A stretch of DNA of 64,000 bases from Theodoxus fluviatilis (taxonomy: Eukaryota > Mollusca > Gastropoda > Cycloneritida > Neritidae), in assembly GCA_034096865.1 (NCBI GenBank), contig JAWQFJ010025803.1:122366-186365 (forward strand), given 5' to 3'. Shown in pieces: positions 53,301-63,422 of the stretch. Both the position numbers and the translations under genes were made by a program. The notes under the pieces are model-generated. The model did not search any database. It had not been told where the DNA came from and worked only from the letters and a program-made list of their open reading frames with translations. Within the stretch, counting starts at the first letter, position 1; each line of letters opens with the position of its first letter.

Positions 53301-53610
53301 ACTAGGCTCAGCTGAAGGCTACGTGATTGGGCTTTCCGCTGATACCAAACATCGGACATTTTTCCTAGAGAAAGAACTCGTATCCAAGCACTCTAAATGA
53401 CAGTTTTTGACAACCAGGTTGTGCTTTTTCAAAACTTCGGTTATGGGTACCTCTCTGAAATAATTAATTAATAAATAAAGGAATCTACAGTTTGTAAATC
53501 GATCGCGCTCACGTGTTGTGGAGACTCTACAGACTTCATTTCTGTGTTAAACTCAAAACTCGATTTTTGATGATTTTTTACGAAGTAGCAAAGGCCGTGT
53601 GCCCCCTTAA
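50319..53610 (-). mobile_element. Complete Kolobok-type DNA transposon (TTAA target duplication)
   Basis: TTAA at 50319-50322 and 53607-53610 brackets a 3284-bp element (50323-53606). Its ends GGGGGCACATGGC and GCCGTGTGCCCCC are inverted repeats with one mismatch in 13. Inside is one uninterrupted transposase gene on the minus strand. Among cut-and-paste superfamilies, TTAA duplications mark Kolobok and piggyBac; the protein is not piggyBac-like. Further right-end and terminal copies lie at 54864, 56243 and 58038. Confidence 0.85.
51176..53032 (-). CDS. Intact DDE transposase, Kolobok-type (618 aa, intronless)
   Basis: Single open frame from ATG at 53032 to the stop at 51176-51178. A basic, Ser/Ala-rich N-terminus carries KKRKKK (a likely nuclear signal). 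CESC at 103-106 and CSAC at 130-133 form a four-Cys zinc site. Residues 240-245 SFDGSW give the likely first catalytic Asp (D242). GDGDGK near 338-343 gives the second Asp, just before KKLDCVNHVTKRMG (361-374), and QNSNESFHSLVW (506-517) contains the likely catalytic Glu (E510). CHGCE at 277-281 and later Cys/His residues may bind zinc. The DDE assignment is inferred from motif spacing. No frameshift or stop interrupts it and both transposon ends are present, so recent activity is plausible. The same fold type is sometimes labelled Mutator-like in domain databases. Confidence 0.8.
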   Translation of the reverse strand: MPQKPKKWRTAHPHGKKRKKKQQQISNPLAAASAESDPIPIASTSSDLTSAASTSSEAVSAKKLRRFHRSASRESATSADHPEDVNFIMNLKSLNELFSSFECESCEQPYYVTEDETARMGTACKLTVQCSACGTVVSQLMTSAKTGTVQKGFDINRRLAIAATSTGIGFTQLRRFFALMNMPPPMHLKTWQKYQKAVHYGSRQAADKHLQEAAEQVRQVYGEMNLGEPDADGRLDISVSFDGSWQKRGRTSRSGIGTVIEIYSGLVVDYVTVSNYCHGCEMGPKPDSAEFEDWKEDHEEECQKTVHCSSQAMEVEAALILWRRSEVLHNFRYMDMLGDGDGKAHSKVNEAKVYGEGVQVKKLDCVNHVTKRMGTALRNLVERRKAQKAPIGGRGKLTDARITKLTNYYGRAIKDHPRDLDGMVDAVWASLFHTLSTDEDPHHDRCPASTPEKPTWCFFKRAEEGKETLKPHPHPLPRDIAEALVPVYKRLGDPQLLQRCLDGKTQNSNESFHSLVWRMCPKERWAGRRTVDTAVAVCVQKFNKGSSAHLAVMEELELLGGKLAVQNVQREDAERVESATRKSSECARRKRKRMEEARRAESRELQSKEGVLYSPGLD

Positions 53611-53692
53611 ACCTATACTAACAGGTTCCTTCTCCAGATGTTTCTAATCATTTGATAATTTAGTCAGGTATTTCCAATACCTCTACATTGGC

Positions 53693-53895
53693 AATGGATG
53701 GATGGATGGATGGAAAACGTTTTGCGGTCTTACAGCCTTTGTAGGCTATGCATGGCCATCGATCATGAAAATGATTTGAGCTGGTCAGAGTAAGAGCCAA
53801 GTCATGATTTCCCTAATTATTCATCTCTAATGAATAGCATAGGGAGAGTTATGTGGGTCAATTCTTTCCCCAACCCACACGGGGTCATGGGAAAT
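53693..53895 (+). repeat. 190-bp dispersed repeat, copy 4
   Basis: A (GGAT)n start, then GCGGTCTTACAGCCTTTGTA, GGCTATGCATGGCCAT, TTCATCTCTAATGAATAG, TCAATTCTTTCCCCAACC and CACACGGGG. Confidence 0.75.
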
Positions 53896-53993
53896 AGACC
53901 CTCACATCCTAACCTTATCCTTCATGCTCAAGCCTCTAGCTATCCCTCACCAGCTCGAGACCCTGGCTGCCACAAGCCCGCGGCTACAGATGG

Positions 53994-54186
53994 AGGAATG
54001 AATGAACAGAGTTTTATGGCCCATCAGCCTCTGTAGGCTTTAAAAGGCCATTGAGCGCGAAAATCATTAGAATAGTTTGGAGTAAGCACAGCTCAAGTCA
54101 TGATGTCCCAAATTATTCCCCACTTATGAATCGAATCAGGAGACGTGGTGGGTCTATCCTGACCTCCAACCCACAGGGGGCACTAC
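53994..54186 (+). repeat. 190-bp dispersed repeat, copy 5
   Basis: GAATGAATGAACAGAG, then TTTTATGGCCCATCAGCCTC, TGTAGGCTTTAAAAGGCCAT, CACTTATGAATCGAATC, GGTGGGTCTATCCTGACC and CCCACAGGGGG. About 100 bp after copy 4. Confidence 0.75.
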
Positions 54187-54711
54187 CAAGGGCATCACGA
54201 CTGTCATCGAACTCTGGACATATCCTATGTGCACTTTTCCTACAAATACAGGGTAGTGGACTTTTGCATCCTTTTGTGCATGGCTAAAATATGCTCACTT
54301 TTTTTTCTCCGATTCTATGACAACATTATTGGTACAATTTCAGTTTGTAACTGACGGTGTACCATGCAGCCAGAGCTGCTTGATGTCCCCTCATTAGCTG
54401 CAAATTTCATTCATCCAGCGAAAAATATGATACACTATCAATTATGGAAATTGCCAAGATTATAGTCACCTAATTTGCAAATTGTGGCAACAGAAAAAGG
54501 TCCAGAATGTTTGATAAACCTTTGCTCGACAGAAGCCAGATCCCAATCCTGGATTGATGTCATCCATTTCTCTACAAAGAGAGCTGTGTTCCATCAACCT
54601 GGCGACTACATCAACAATGCCCCCAACATGTAAAATACAACAGACAGCAATATCTGTTTTGTTTTTTCCTTTATTTTTTTTCCTTTCACTGTTGGTCACA
54701 GCTAGCAAATT

Positions 54712-57700
54712 TCACTCCTGAACAACAGTCTTGTCGGAGACGTAGATGCCATCCAAGAACTTACGGATATCCTTCTTCTTCACGGTGGTGGACTGCTGGA
54801 TCAGGGCAGCTGCAACATAGAGTGGAACCATGCAGAAACCTTATTCCAATAATGAACTTTTCAGGGGGCACATAGCACAGACTTACCACTAGAAACATTT
54901 GTTACAGATACACTTATATCTTATTGTGTAATATTGTCCTTCCATGTAGTGCATTTGTATTGTTTGCAATTTTTTAACATAGCATTAATATTTGCTGAGC
55001 AATTAATTAATTTTTAATCCTGTTTTTCTATGCCATGTGCCCCCTTAAATAGCGAATAAGGTATTTGCAGATGTAATGCGTCATTAAAAAATATACAACC
55101 GTAAACTTTAATTATACATAGCTCAACTGTGAACTGATGCACATCAATCAAAAGCTGGCTGTACACAATTTCAGAATCAAAAGAACTGTATGTCATGTTC
55201 TGAAAGCTGATGTCAACTGCAGTCACAAAGACAACCCTTTACAGGAGGATGCTTTGGATTCCAAACAACCTGGAACAGTATTCGCTGCCTATGGCAGCCC
55301 ACAGCAAAGCTTCAGAGTGCTACCACCTCAATGGCAACAGGTTTCAATTTCAGCCAAAAGTCCAAGTAGAGTCACAAGTCCAAGTAGAGCCACAAGCCCA
55401 ATGAATCCAAGTTGGCTATCTCTGATTCTTGGTTGCATTGATGTCTTCATACTTTGGATAAAAAATTCATGGAATTCAATAACAGATCAGATACTGATTG
55501 ATTGTCCTGGTGCTGTAGAACAAAGATGACTGCATTCATTCTGAATATGTTCATATTCAATGTCATTTTGTCATGAATAATTTGGTTCAATCTAGGCCAC
55601 ATTTTTATCTAGCTGCTGTAATTCAATTCATAGGATTCACTTTCACTTGTGAAATATCCATCCTGGTGACAAAAGAATGCACCTGGAGAAATTTGCTACC
55701 TTGTGTTACTTTTGTCAATATTCATACAGTTGGTCCTTGTTTGCTAATGAAGCTAGAACAGCTGTGAGGAGTACATCTGCTTAAATCATGGCAGCCTAAC
55801 GTACATTGTGACCATCTTCGAGTTTCTGGCTTAGACTCAATGCAATATCATCCAGAGTAAGAACTTCCAATGAGGATGCATCATACCTGACTGGGACACC
55901 AGCTCAATGTCGTTGCCTTCAACCTTGAACTCGTCCTTCATACCAGTGGTAGAGAAGGTCACGCCAGGCAGCATTTGGACGCGTCGTGTGTACTTCTCAC
56001 CCAAGAAGTTCTTCACATCCACAACAGTGTTCTTCTCCGTGATGGTCACGTTGATGGGGAAGTGGGCGTACACAGACTTCATCTTGTACAGGAAGCCCTG
56101 CAACACAAGCCAATGCATGTAACACTTGGCAATCTGACAAATATGGATGACTTGGCCTGTTCACCAGAGCTGAAAGATGTAATTTTCAATGTGCAGATGA
56201 AACTAGCAAATATTTAACATTGGCTAAGGCATGTTCAATGTGCCCCCTGAAAAGAGTTTTGGAGAGGAGAACACTGCTCACAGCTTATATTGCTATCATG
56301 ACCGAAATCATAGACTCTGATGGTCAACCGATGATTTCTACTACTTCTATAACTGCTACTAGACAAGCAGATATCTGAAGGCATTTCCAGAAGGCAAGCA
56401 CACACCCCTCTGACCAGGCCTCTAGCATGGCCAGTGTAACATGTGTTGTAGTTCTCCTGCAATAACTTATACACTGCTGGCAGCATGTAACCATAAAGAA
56501 ATTTGTTCAACTTTAATACCTGTCTACAACAAAGGGATAACTTTTAACTCTGTTTTCTTTCCTTGAATACAATGCCAAAAACCACTTGCCACAGTAAACT
56601 GGAGGACTTGAAAGTTTAACACAGTAAAAGGCAGACAGTCAACAGCGGTCCTGTCCACATCACTGTACTTGGGACCACCAAGTTGACATGCTGGCTTTGG
56701 TACCCAGTAGGCAGGTTTCACGATAACTGAGCTCTTGGATGTGTGTAAACTTTGTGTTCAAATTACTTGTTTACTGTGTTGATTTTCATTATTTTTTCTG
56801 TCGTGCACGCATCAGAGTAATAATTGAAATACAAATTTTAAAATGAAAAAAAAAAAAGTTTGAGCATGTGCTTGCGAGAGCTTTTTTTTTAAAGCGATCG
56901 TGTGGATCTTGACAGACGGCATTTACTTTCTGTGTCATGACCTAATTTTGAAGTTTGAGTGCAGACACGAAAACAACACCCAAATTTAATAACAACTGTG
57001 TTATTCAATCCAGCTATCATCAATTTAAGTCTCTGAATCAACAAAATAAAAAATAAAAATGAATTAGAACGTTAAAAGCCCCAATGGAAAATTTTCGCCA
57101 GTCAGCAGAAGTCGTCTGTCAGAAAAAACGCACGTGCCTTCCCTGCAAAGCAGGCCTTTTTTTACAGATCGGATGCCTTTTTTACGTTGTTATTTTTGCT
57201 TGTTGGTGTTATTTCATGGATAATCTGCATCGGAAAGTCGTTATTTCAGCAACAGAATTAAAAAGTCGCAAAAAGGAAGCATTTTCTTCGATCTCTGACC
57301 AGCGTCTGTCAGATGACGCAACGATCAGCAGCCTTCAGTTTATTTCGAAAATTTCCAAGTATTTTACCGTACGTGACGAACAAGCACGCGAGATCGTTTG
57401 AAAATAAAAGAGAACGAGACACATCGCAGAGAGAAACACGTTTCACCGTTTTTAGTGCCTTTTGGTCGAGTTTTGCTGTATCTGTCAGCAACGATCAACA
57501 ACCACAACGATCGAAACAGCGACACACGCGAACAGATTGGGCTAGTCCACTATTGCGGCACCCCTCTCGCTCAAGCTATTTTTAGAATGCCGTTGTCTCT
57601 CAACCCGCTGCTCAGCAGTTTGGAATGCTCTCGCAGGGGGTGTTGGGTCAAGAGTACTACGCAGGTGCTGAGTACGCTGATTTCACTACCCCTACCTCAA

Positions 57701-59839
57701 AACAGAGCATCGCAGAAACACGTTTCACCGTTTTTAGTGCCTTTTTGAGTTTTGCTGTACATATGTCAGCAACGTTCAACCACCACACGATCAACACAGC
57801 GACACACGCTAACAGATTTCCGTCTCTCTCTCTCTCTCTCTCTCTCGATCTCTCACTCACACACGCATGCACGCACGCACGCACGCACACACACTTTTGG
57901 TAAATTAGTTGTAGATGTTTGTTTTTTAAATTTACAATGCAAAAGTGTTGTGGAGACTCTCCAGACTTCATTTGTGTTAAACTCAAAACTTGATTTTTGA
58001 TGATTTCTTTTACGAAGTAGCAAAGGCTGTGTGCCCCCTTAAAGCTTGCATGTATGCATTTCTGATTGCTTTTCTATGGCCATAAGTTAGGTTGTACTGA
58101 AATTGAAAAAATTTGGGATTGTTTTCCTTGAAGCAAGTAACTGCGAGTTTGACCCCGTTTTTGAATTTGGGGGGGGGGGGGTCGTTTGAGTCCACCCATG
58201 TCATTGTGATTGAGTCAAATATCTATCTGTTATGTGGATATGATTTATAGATGTTTGGTTTTCAATTTTAGAATGATTTCTTTATCTAGTGATGACTCCT
58301 GAGGTCTACAGGAAACGGTAAAGACAGAATTATTCTAAATTTAGCGTCATTTATCTGTCAACCATCCTTCTGATCAATGTTGTCACTTTTATTGCAAGTT
58401 TACTACTTTTCTTAAGGTGTACATAGTGTATGTTAAAGATGATTGTCATTGGTTGCTTCCAAACAACATTTTGTAGCAGTTATGATGCACTGAAGTTGTA
58501 AAAGCATTTTTTGTGGTTTCAGGATATATCGTCTTTGAACATCAATAACTTTGGAAATAAGTATGTTCATATACATTTTTTTACTGTTTTAGGTAGAAAT
58601 AAAGTTGAACTCTTTGTGCAAACTGTTTTTGGGCCCCTGGTTGACTTTTTATTTTTCATGAATGATTGGGTGTATTGGTAAACTGCAGTATGCAATATCG
58701 TGAAACCTGCCAGTAGTGAAACTAAACCATTCCCTCTATCAGCACAAAACGTGCATCCTTCATTCTGCTTGTCTGCTGACTGCTATGCAAAATTATCAAA
58801 GAAAGCCTTGTATGGGATTTCAAATCCCCCACCCACCCCCACCCCCCAAGCAAGTAAAAATTGCCTTGGGCTAGATAAAACTGCAGTCGTTTGTCTGATG
58901 GGCTAGTAAATAAATAAATAAATAAATATAAAATAAAAGTACTTTGACACAGTTTCCAACTTTTAAACTTACTTCCTTGGCTCCATGTCATGATTACAAC
59001 AGTCATGTCATTTGCTGCAGTATTTGCCATCTTTCTAGTGGTGTGATAAAACACAACAAGACTGGCTGTCATGTGGATGCTTGGTTTGCAACATGACCAT
59101 ATTCAATATATGATGATGTAATGCAAGTAAGCCAACACCAGCAAAAAGCAGAAACAAAGTGACCAAGAAAAGAAAGACTAAGAAAATGAACACAAGATAT
59201 GAAACCATTTGCTTAAAGATAAATAGAATTACAATTCAGAGGCTAGTAAATTGTATGTGCAACTTGCCTAGTGGGCTAGAAAACAAAAACACCTTTTGAA
59301 CACCCCTGCCTTGTGAACTTCAAAACATTGAATTACGCCACAGTAACTGGTGCCTGAGGAATATTACAGATGGTCCCATTTAAATTCACAGTTAAGGATC
59401 AGCTCAGACAATTCAAACCTAACATTCCAAAACAACTTATGCCAAGCAACTTGGTGTGACACTACATAAACAATCAGTGTAAAGAAAATCAATAACTAAC
59501 ATCACGGGCAACTTTAAATGCAAACAAGAATTTACATTACAGCTATTCAACTGCTGCATCATTATCTAAAATTTGTTACTATATCTACATACATGTTGTC
59601 CACTGACTGCTGAACTGACAATCTCAGACTTACATGGGTGACTCCCTTGATCATGTTCTCAACATGGGAGCACACAGTGTTAACGGCAGCGAGCTCCTTG
59701 TGCTTGCCAAACCACTTCTCCACCTTCAGCTTGTTGTGGGAAATCATGCACATGTCCACAGGCAGGTGCTGGAAGGAGCGCACCAACTTGCCGCGGCGGC
59801 CTTTCACGTACACCTTGCGTGCCTTCACCTTGACGATGA
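54712..59839 (-). CDS. RPL9: 60S ribosomal protein L9 (uL6), 5' part missing
   Basis: Structural protein of the large cytosolic ribosomal subunit. Minus-strand exons 59839-59634, 56097-55887 and 54809-54712 join in phase with GT-AG sites. The encoded segments include [98 protein letters not shown] and [19 protein letters not shown], following animal L9 to its C-terminus. The stop is at 54712-54714, and a poly(A) signal (TTTATT on +, 54670-54675) lies about 40 bp beyond. The first roughly 20 residues belong to an exon I could not find between 59840 and the window end. Introns carry Kolobok-related sequences. Disabling changes were not seen. Confidence 0.9.
54864..55044 (-). mobile_element. Short non-autonomous relative of the Kolobok element
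   Basis: 181 bp. Read on the minus strand it starts GGGGGCACATGGCATAGAAA like the left end of the full element (GGGGGCACATGGCTTAGAAA), includes ATTGCTCAGCAA, and ends TATGTGCCCCC. TTAA flanks one side and TTCA the other. In the last RPL9 intron. Confidence 0.7.
57421..57818 (+). repeat. Direct duplication of about 115 bp
   Basis: 57421-57538 and 57707-57818 share CATCGCAGA, AAACACGTTTCACCGTTTTT, AGTGCCTTTT, GAGTTTTGCTGTA, TGTCAGCAACG and CAGCGACACACGC in order, about 285 bp apart. In an RPL9 intron, just before the Kolobok right-end fragment. Confidence 0.75.
57944..58042 (+). mobile_element. Right end of a second Kolobok copy (fragment)
   Basis: About 95 bp closely match the right end of the full element (GTGTTGTGGAGACTCT, TTAAACTCAAAACTTGATTT, TACGAAGTAGCAAAGGC, TGTGCCCCC then TTAA), with a few substitutions. 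No left end is clear, so it is truncated or much internally changed. In an RPL9 intron. Confidence 0.75.
58043..59633. other. RPL9 intron, remainder
   Basis: Poly-G at 58170-58181 and (TAAA)n at 58907-58926. No coding region or recognised element. Confidence 0.4.
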
Positions 59840-60895
59840 CTGCAAGGCACCAACAAAGAATGAATAAGAGGACAGTCATCATAAATCAACTCATGCGGTG
59901 TGATGGCAAGATGCCTTCCTTTTTTCTTCCAGACGAATGCCAGAAGTTTTTTAAATGTGGATTACTCAAGACCCTATGCTTTGGATGTGATGGCAAGACA
60001 ACTGCAAATTCATACAGGGCAAGAAATACATTCTGAATGTCAGTATTTACTGACAGATTGAGATTCCAATTAGTTGGATATATGACAATAACTCTTAGTA
60101 ACAAAAAAAACTTTTCATACATGTTCAGAAAATTATAAAACCCCAGAATTGTTCTTAATTCTTCACGTAGTGCAGCGTGATCCAAATACACCAGGAAATA
60201 ATTTTGATTCCCATGAATGTGCATTACTTGAATTCAAGACCATCCAAAAGGAAAACAGTGGTTGGGCATGAGGCTCACATTGTCTGCAGGCAGCATAGTC
60301 TCCCCAAGAGACAGACAACAAAGTTCCTCAGTGATCTCGCTTCCTTTGACAATCCCAGCCTGCACTTTGGGGAGGCAGAGAGATCATCACACAGTGTGAC
60401 TGGCCATTTTAGATGACTGACTGGCACCTGAGGGAATGATCCAGTTGGAGCCCCTCACCACTTCCACTACCAGAATCCAGAAGACAAGGCCAAAACACTT
60501 GACATGTCAGTCATTTTGCTTTTCTAGAAGATTCTTGCTCATATACATTTTTATGCTTGGCCTCCTCCGCAGGTTTTTACGAGAAGCACTCTCCACTAGT
60601 GACTAGGTACAATACTGCGCATGCTAGCACGAAACAAAAAACATGATGAACACTACTGTTTTGATGTTTACAAACCTGGGAAGTGGGATGCAATGGTAAC
60701 TAAACGGAAGAAAGTAAATCACATCTCAAACAATTGGTTTGGAGAAGAAGACAACCAAACGTTTATTCTTTCGATAATTGTATTCATTGCTTGTTCAACG
60801 GTAATACTATAGGTACTGGCAGGTCAGAAATAGATTTTTTAGTAAGTACATTAAAAATAGTCAATAATTGAAGAGGACAAAAATACAAACACAAC
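59840..60895. other. Upstream of the visible RPL9 exons, no gene seen
   Basis: Searched by eye for the short exon coding the L9 N-terminus without success; no other coding region supported. Confidence 0.35.
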
Positions 60896-61746
60896 ACAAA
60901 CAAGAAGGGCAAAGCCCATACGACTCACATGCTTGACCTTGACCTTTATATGACCTTGACCTTCAGGTGACCTTCAAGGTCAAGGAACTAAACCTACCAA
61001 TGACATCATACACTAAGAAATGCTTTACACATTTTTCCTACCAAAATACATGTGACCTTGACCCAAGGTCAAGGTCATCCAAGGTCATGCAACACAAAGC
61101 TGTTAATTCAAGACATAGGAAGCACAATGGTGCTTATTGGCACTTTCTACCATGAGATATAGTCACTTTTAGTGGTTCACTACCCCATTTTTGTCACATT
61201 TCATAAGGGTCAAAGTGACCTTGACCTTGATGATATGTGAACAAATGTGTCTCATGATGAAAGTATAACATGTGCCCCACATAATTATTAAGTTTGAAAC
61301 AGTTATCTTCCATAGTTCAGGGTCAAGGTCACTTCAAAATATGTATACAATCCAACTTTGAAGAGCTCCTGTGACCTTGACCTTGAAGCAAGGTCAACCA
61401 AACTGGTATCAAAAGATAGGGCTTGCTTTGACCTATATACCACTTGTAGCTAAGGTCGCCATTCTCAATAACGTGGGAGAAAATTGGGAAAATGTGAAAA
61501 ATGACTGTTTTTGAGACCACATTTATGGCTCCTGTGACCTTGACCTTGAAGCAAGGTCAAGTCACTATGTATGTTTTTTGAGGCCTTGTCATCATACACC
61601 ATCATGCCACATTTGGTGTTGATAGACTTAATAGTCTCCGAGAAAAATCCAACGTTTAAGTTTTTTACGGACGGACGCCCGCCCGGACGGACGGACGACA
61701 CGGCTCAGTACATAGACTCACTTTTGCTTCGCATGTGAGTCAAAAA
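60896..61746 (-). mobile_element. GACCTTG-rich dispersed repeat, copy D
   Basis: Reverse-oriented copy, nearly identical to copy C across the body, with a short deletion near 60985. Same AACAAGAAGGGC start and GTGAGTCAAAAA end. Lies upstream of the visible RPL9 exons. Confidence 0.85.
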
Positions 61747-61984
61747 CAGTTTGTTTCTATCTTTAATAGAACCAGAGATATGCCTTGTTAAATACGGTAA
61801 ACATTCAGACGTTATTATGTCATTTTTGTCAAATTTCACGATAGGCTGATTTTGAGAAGCTGTATAATGCTACCTGTTCCATAGAAGCAGCTCAAATTAA
61901 CAGAATGTGTTGTACTATATATGTACATTAACCCTATTTTTTTTCAGGCTATGAAGCCTGCAAGTTTCTTTACAGATATGACTT

Positions 61985-62336
61985 AAAAGTAGGTATTTGA
62001 GCGAATTTGCATCATGTCCGACAGATAAATTATGTATGTCGACTTCAATTGGCTGTAGAATGTACAATTACTGTCCGATTTTCAAAATGTAAAGTGTTCT
62101 GTGGTTGTTTTTACAATGCCTTATAACTGACATGCAACATCACACCATTCTCATCACAAAAAGTAGGTATTTGAGCAAATTTGCATCACATCCAACAGAT
62201 AAATTATGTATGTCGACTTCAATTGGCTGTAGAATGTACAATTACTGTCCGATTTTCAAAATGTAAAGTGTTCTGTGGTTGTTTTTACAATGCCTTATAA
62301 CTGACATGCAACATCACACCATTCTCATAACAAAAA
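61985..62336 (+). repeat. Tandem duplication, two 173-bp units
   Basis: AAAAGTAGGTATTTGAGC to ACACCATTCTCATCACA (61985-62157) is repeated almost exactly at 62158-62336. The high identity implies a recent event. A poly-C run follows at 62338-62354. Confidence 0.9.
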
Positions 62337-62413
62337 TCCCCCCCCCCCCCCCCCTTGCCACCGCCAGTTGCAGATAAGTTCCAACCTTGGTAAGTTGGTA
62401 AGTTTCCAAAAGT

Positions 62414-63422
62414 TTAAGCAGTAAAGTACAACAGCTTGAAAGCTCTGTACTTGTGTTCCAGGCTCTTCAGAGCAGTAGGGCAGATCTTCCAAAGTCGCCC
62501 TGTTGTGGTAGTTAGTGGGAGGTCAGCAGCGAGGACAAATCTTGCCTCCACACTTGCTCGATCTGGGACATTGGGCCACTTGAAAACACTTCCACTTTGT
62601 GACATGAAATTTATGACACCTGTTTCCTCACTGGAAACTTCTTCTATCTGAGTATCTCTCCTACATAAAAATCATCTTCATATCCAACAGCGACAAAGCC
62701 ACCAGCTCTCTCAAATCGGAAGTTCAAATTGGGAAGAGGAACCGAAATGTCATCCTCTTCTGCACTTTCCTCCTCTGCATTCTCATCTTCTTCGTTTTGC
62801 AATGATCGGTAAACATCCTTGCGTCTTCCACGTCCTGATGCGAAGAAAGCTTGTCTCAGTTCATCAAATTCAGGAGAAGCATCTGTAGAAATTGTTAAAT
62901 GAAAAGAATGAGCAAATACCATAATTTATTCGAAGAGGAAAAACTATTACTTTTATGTGACACGACAGCATCTTGAAGCACATTTTCCAACATTGGCACT
63001 AGACTCGCTGCAATATTCGGCGAGTTACCTCCCTTGCAAAATTCGTTTATCAAAGTTTGAGAGCGCATATCTAATCAAAAACAAACCATCGAACGTAACA
63101 ATTAAATACACAGCAATATGAACTACTTATTGACAAATATCACAAGTTATGGTAAGTATATTTATCGATTAAAAGATGCAGTTAACGTTTTCATCGGGCC
63201 TGTCGCCATAGGTTAGTCAATGTCGACATCGCAGTTCGCCCTCAGTGCACCGATTACCTAAAATCACAATGTTTGCAGCGAACCTTTGCTCCTACAGCTT
63301 ACTAGTAACCTTATAACAACATTTACCGCAAAAAGGCATTTTCATATCGTTGAATACTTACCAAATTTACTTCTAAGCTGACTCAAAGTAATCGAAGTGG
63401 AAGCAGCGGAGCTCGTCGCCAT
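62414..63422 (-). pseudogene. Split gene of unknown function with a frameshift
   Basis: Minus-strand exons 63422-63362 (MATSSAASTSITLSQLRSKF), 63070-62951 (MRSQTLINEFCKGGNSPNIA and on to VVSHK) and from 62882 join in phase. The third exon holds PEFDELRQAFFASGRGRRKD, an acidic stretch, and FERAGGFVAVGYEDDFYVGE, then meets TAG at 62646-62644. The frame shifted by one base continues as DTQIEEVSSEETGVINFMSQ, SGSVFKWPNVPD and VEARFVLAADLPLTT to 62414. So one coding unit is broken by a single-base change or a sequence error. FVAVxYEDxFYxGE followed by F(K)WP recalls a small chromatin-reader-like barrel found in proteins near invertebrate transposases; I cannot name the family. Position 63422 could be a true gene start. 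Confidence 0.5.

Noticed and set aside
54864..56247. RPL9 exon captured as cargo of a transposon
   Set aside because: The flanking termini are inverted copies, but the exon is in its normal place and phase in RPL9, and a 181-bp miniature element explains the first terminus by itself.
59840..61000. First coding exon of RPL9
   Set aside because: No stretch encodes an L9-like N-terminus with a donor in the right phase; left as not found.
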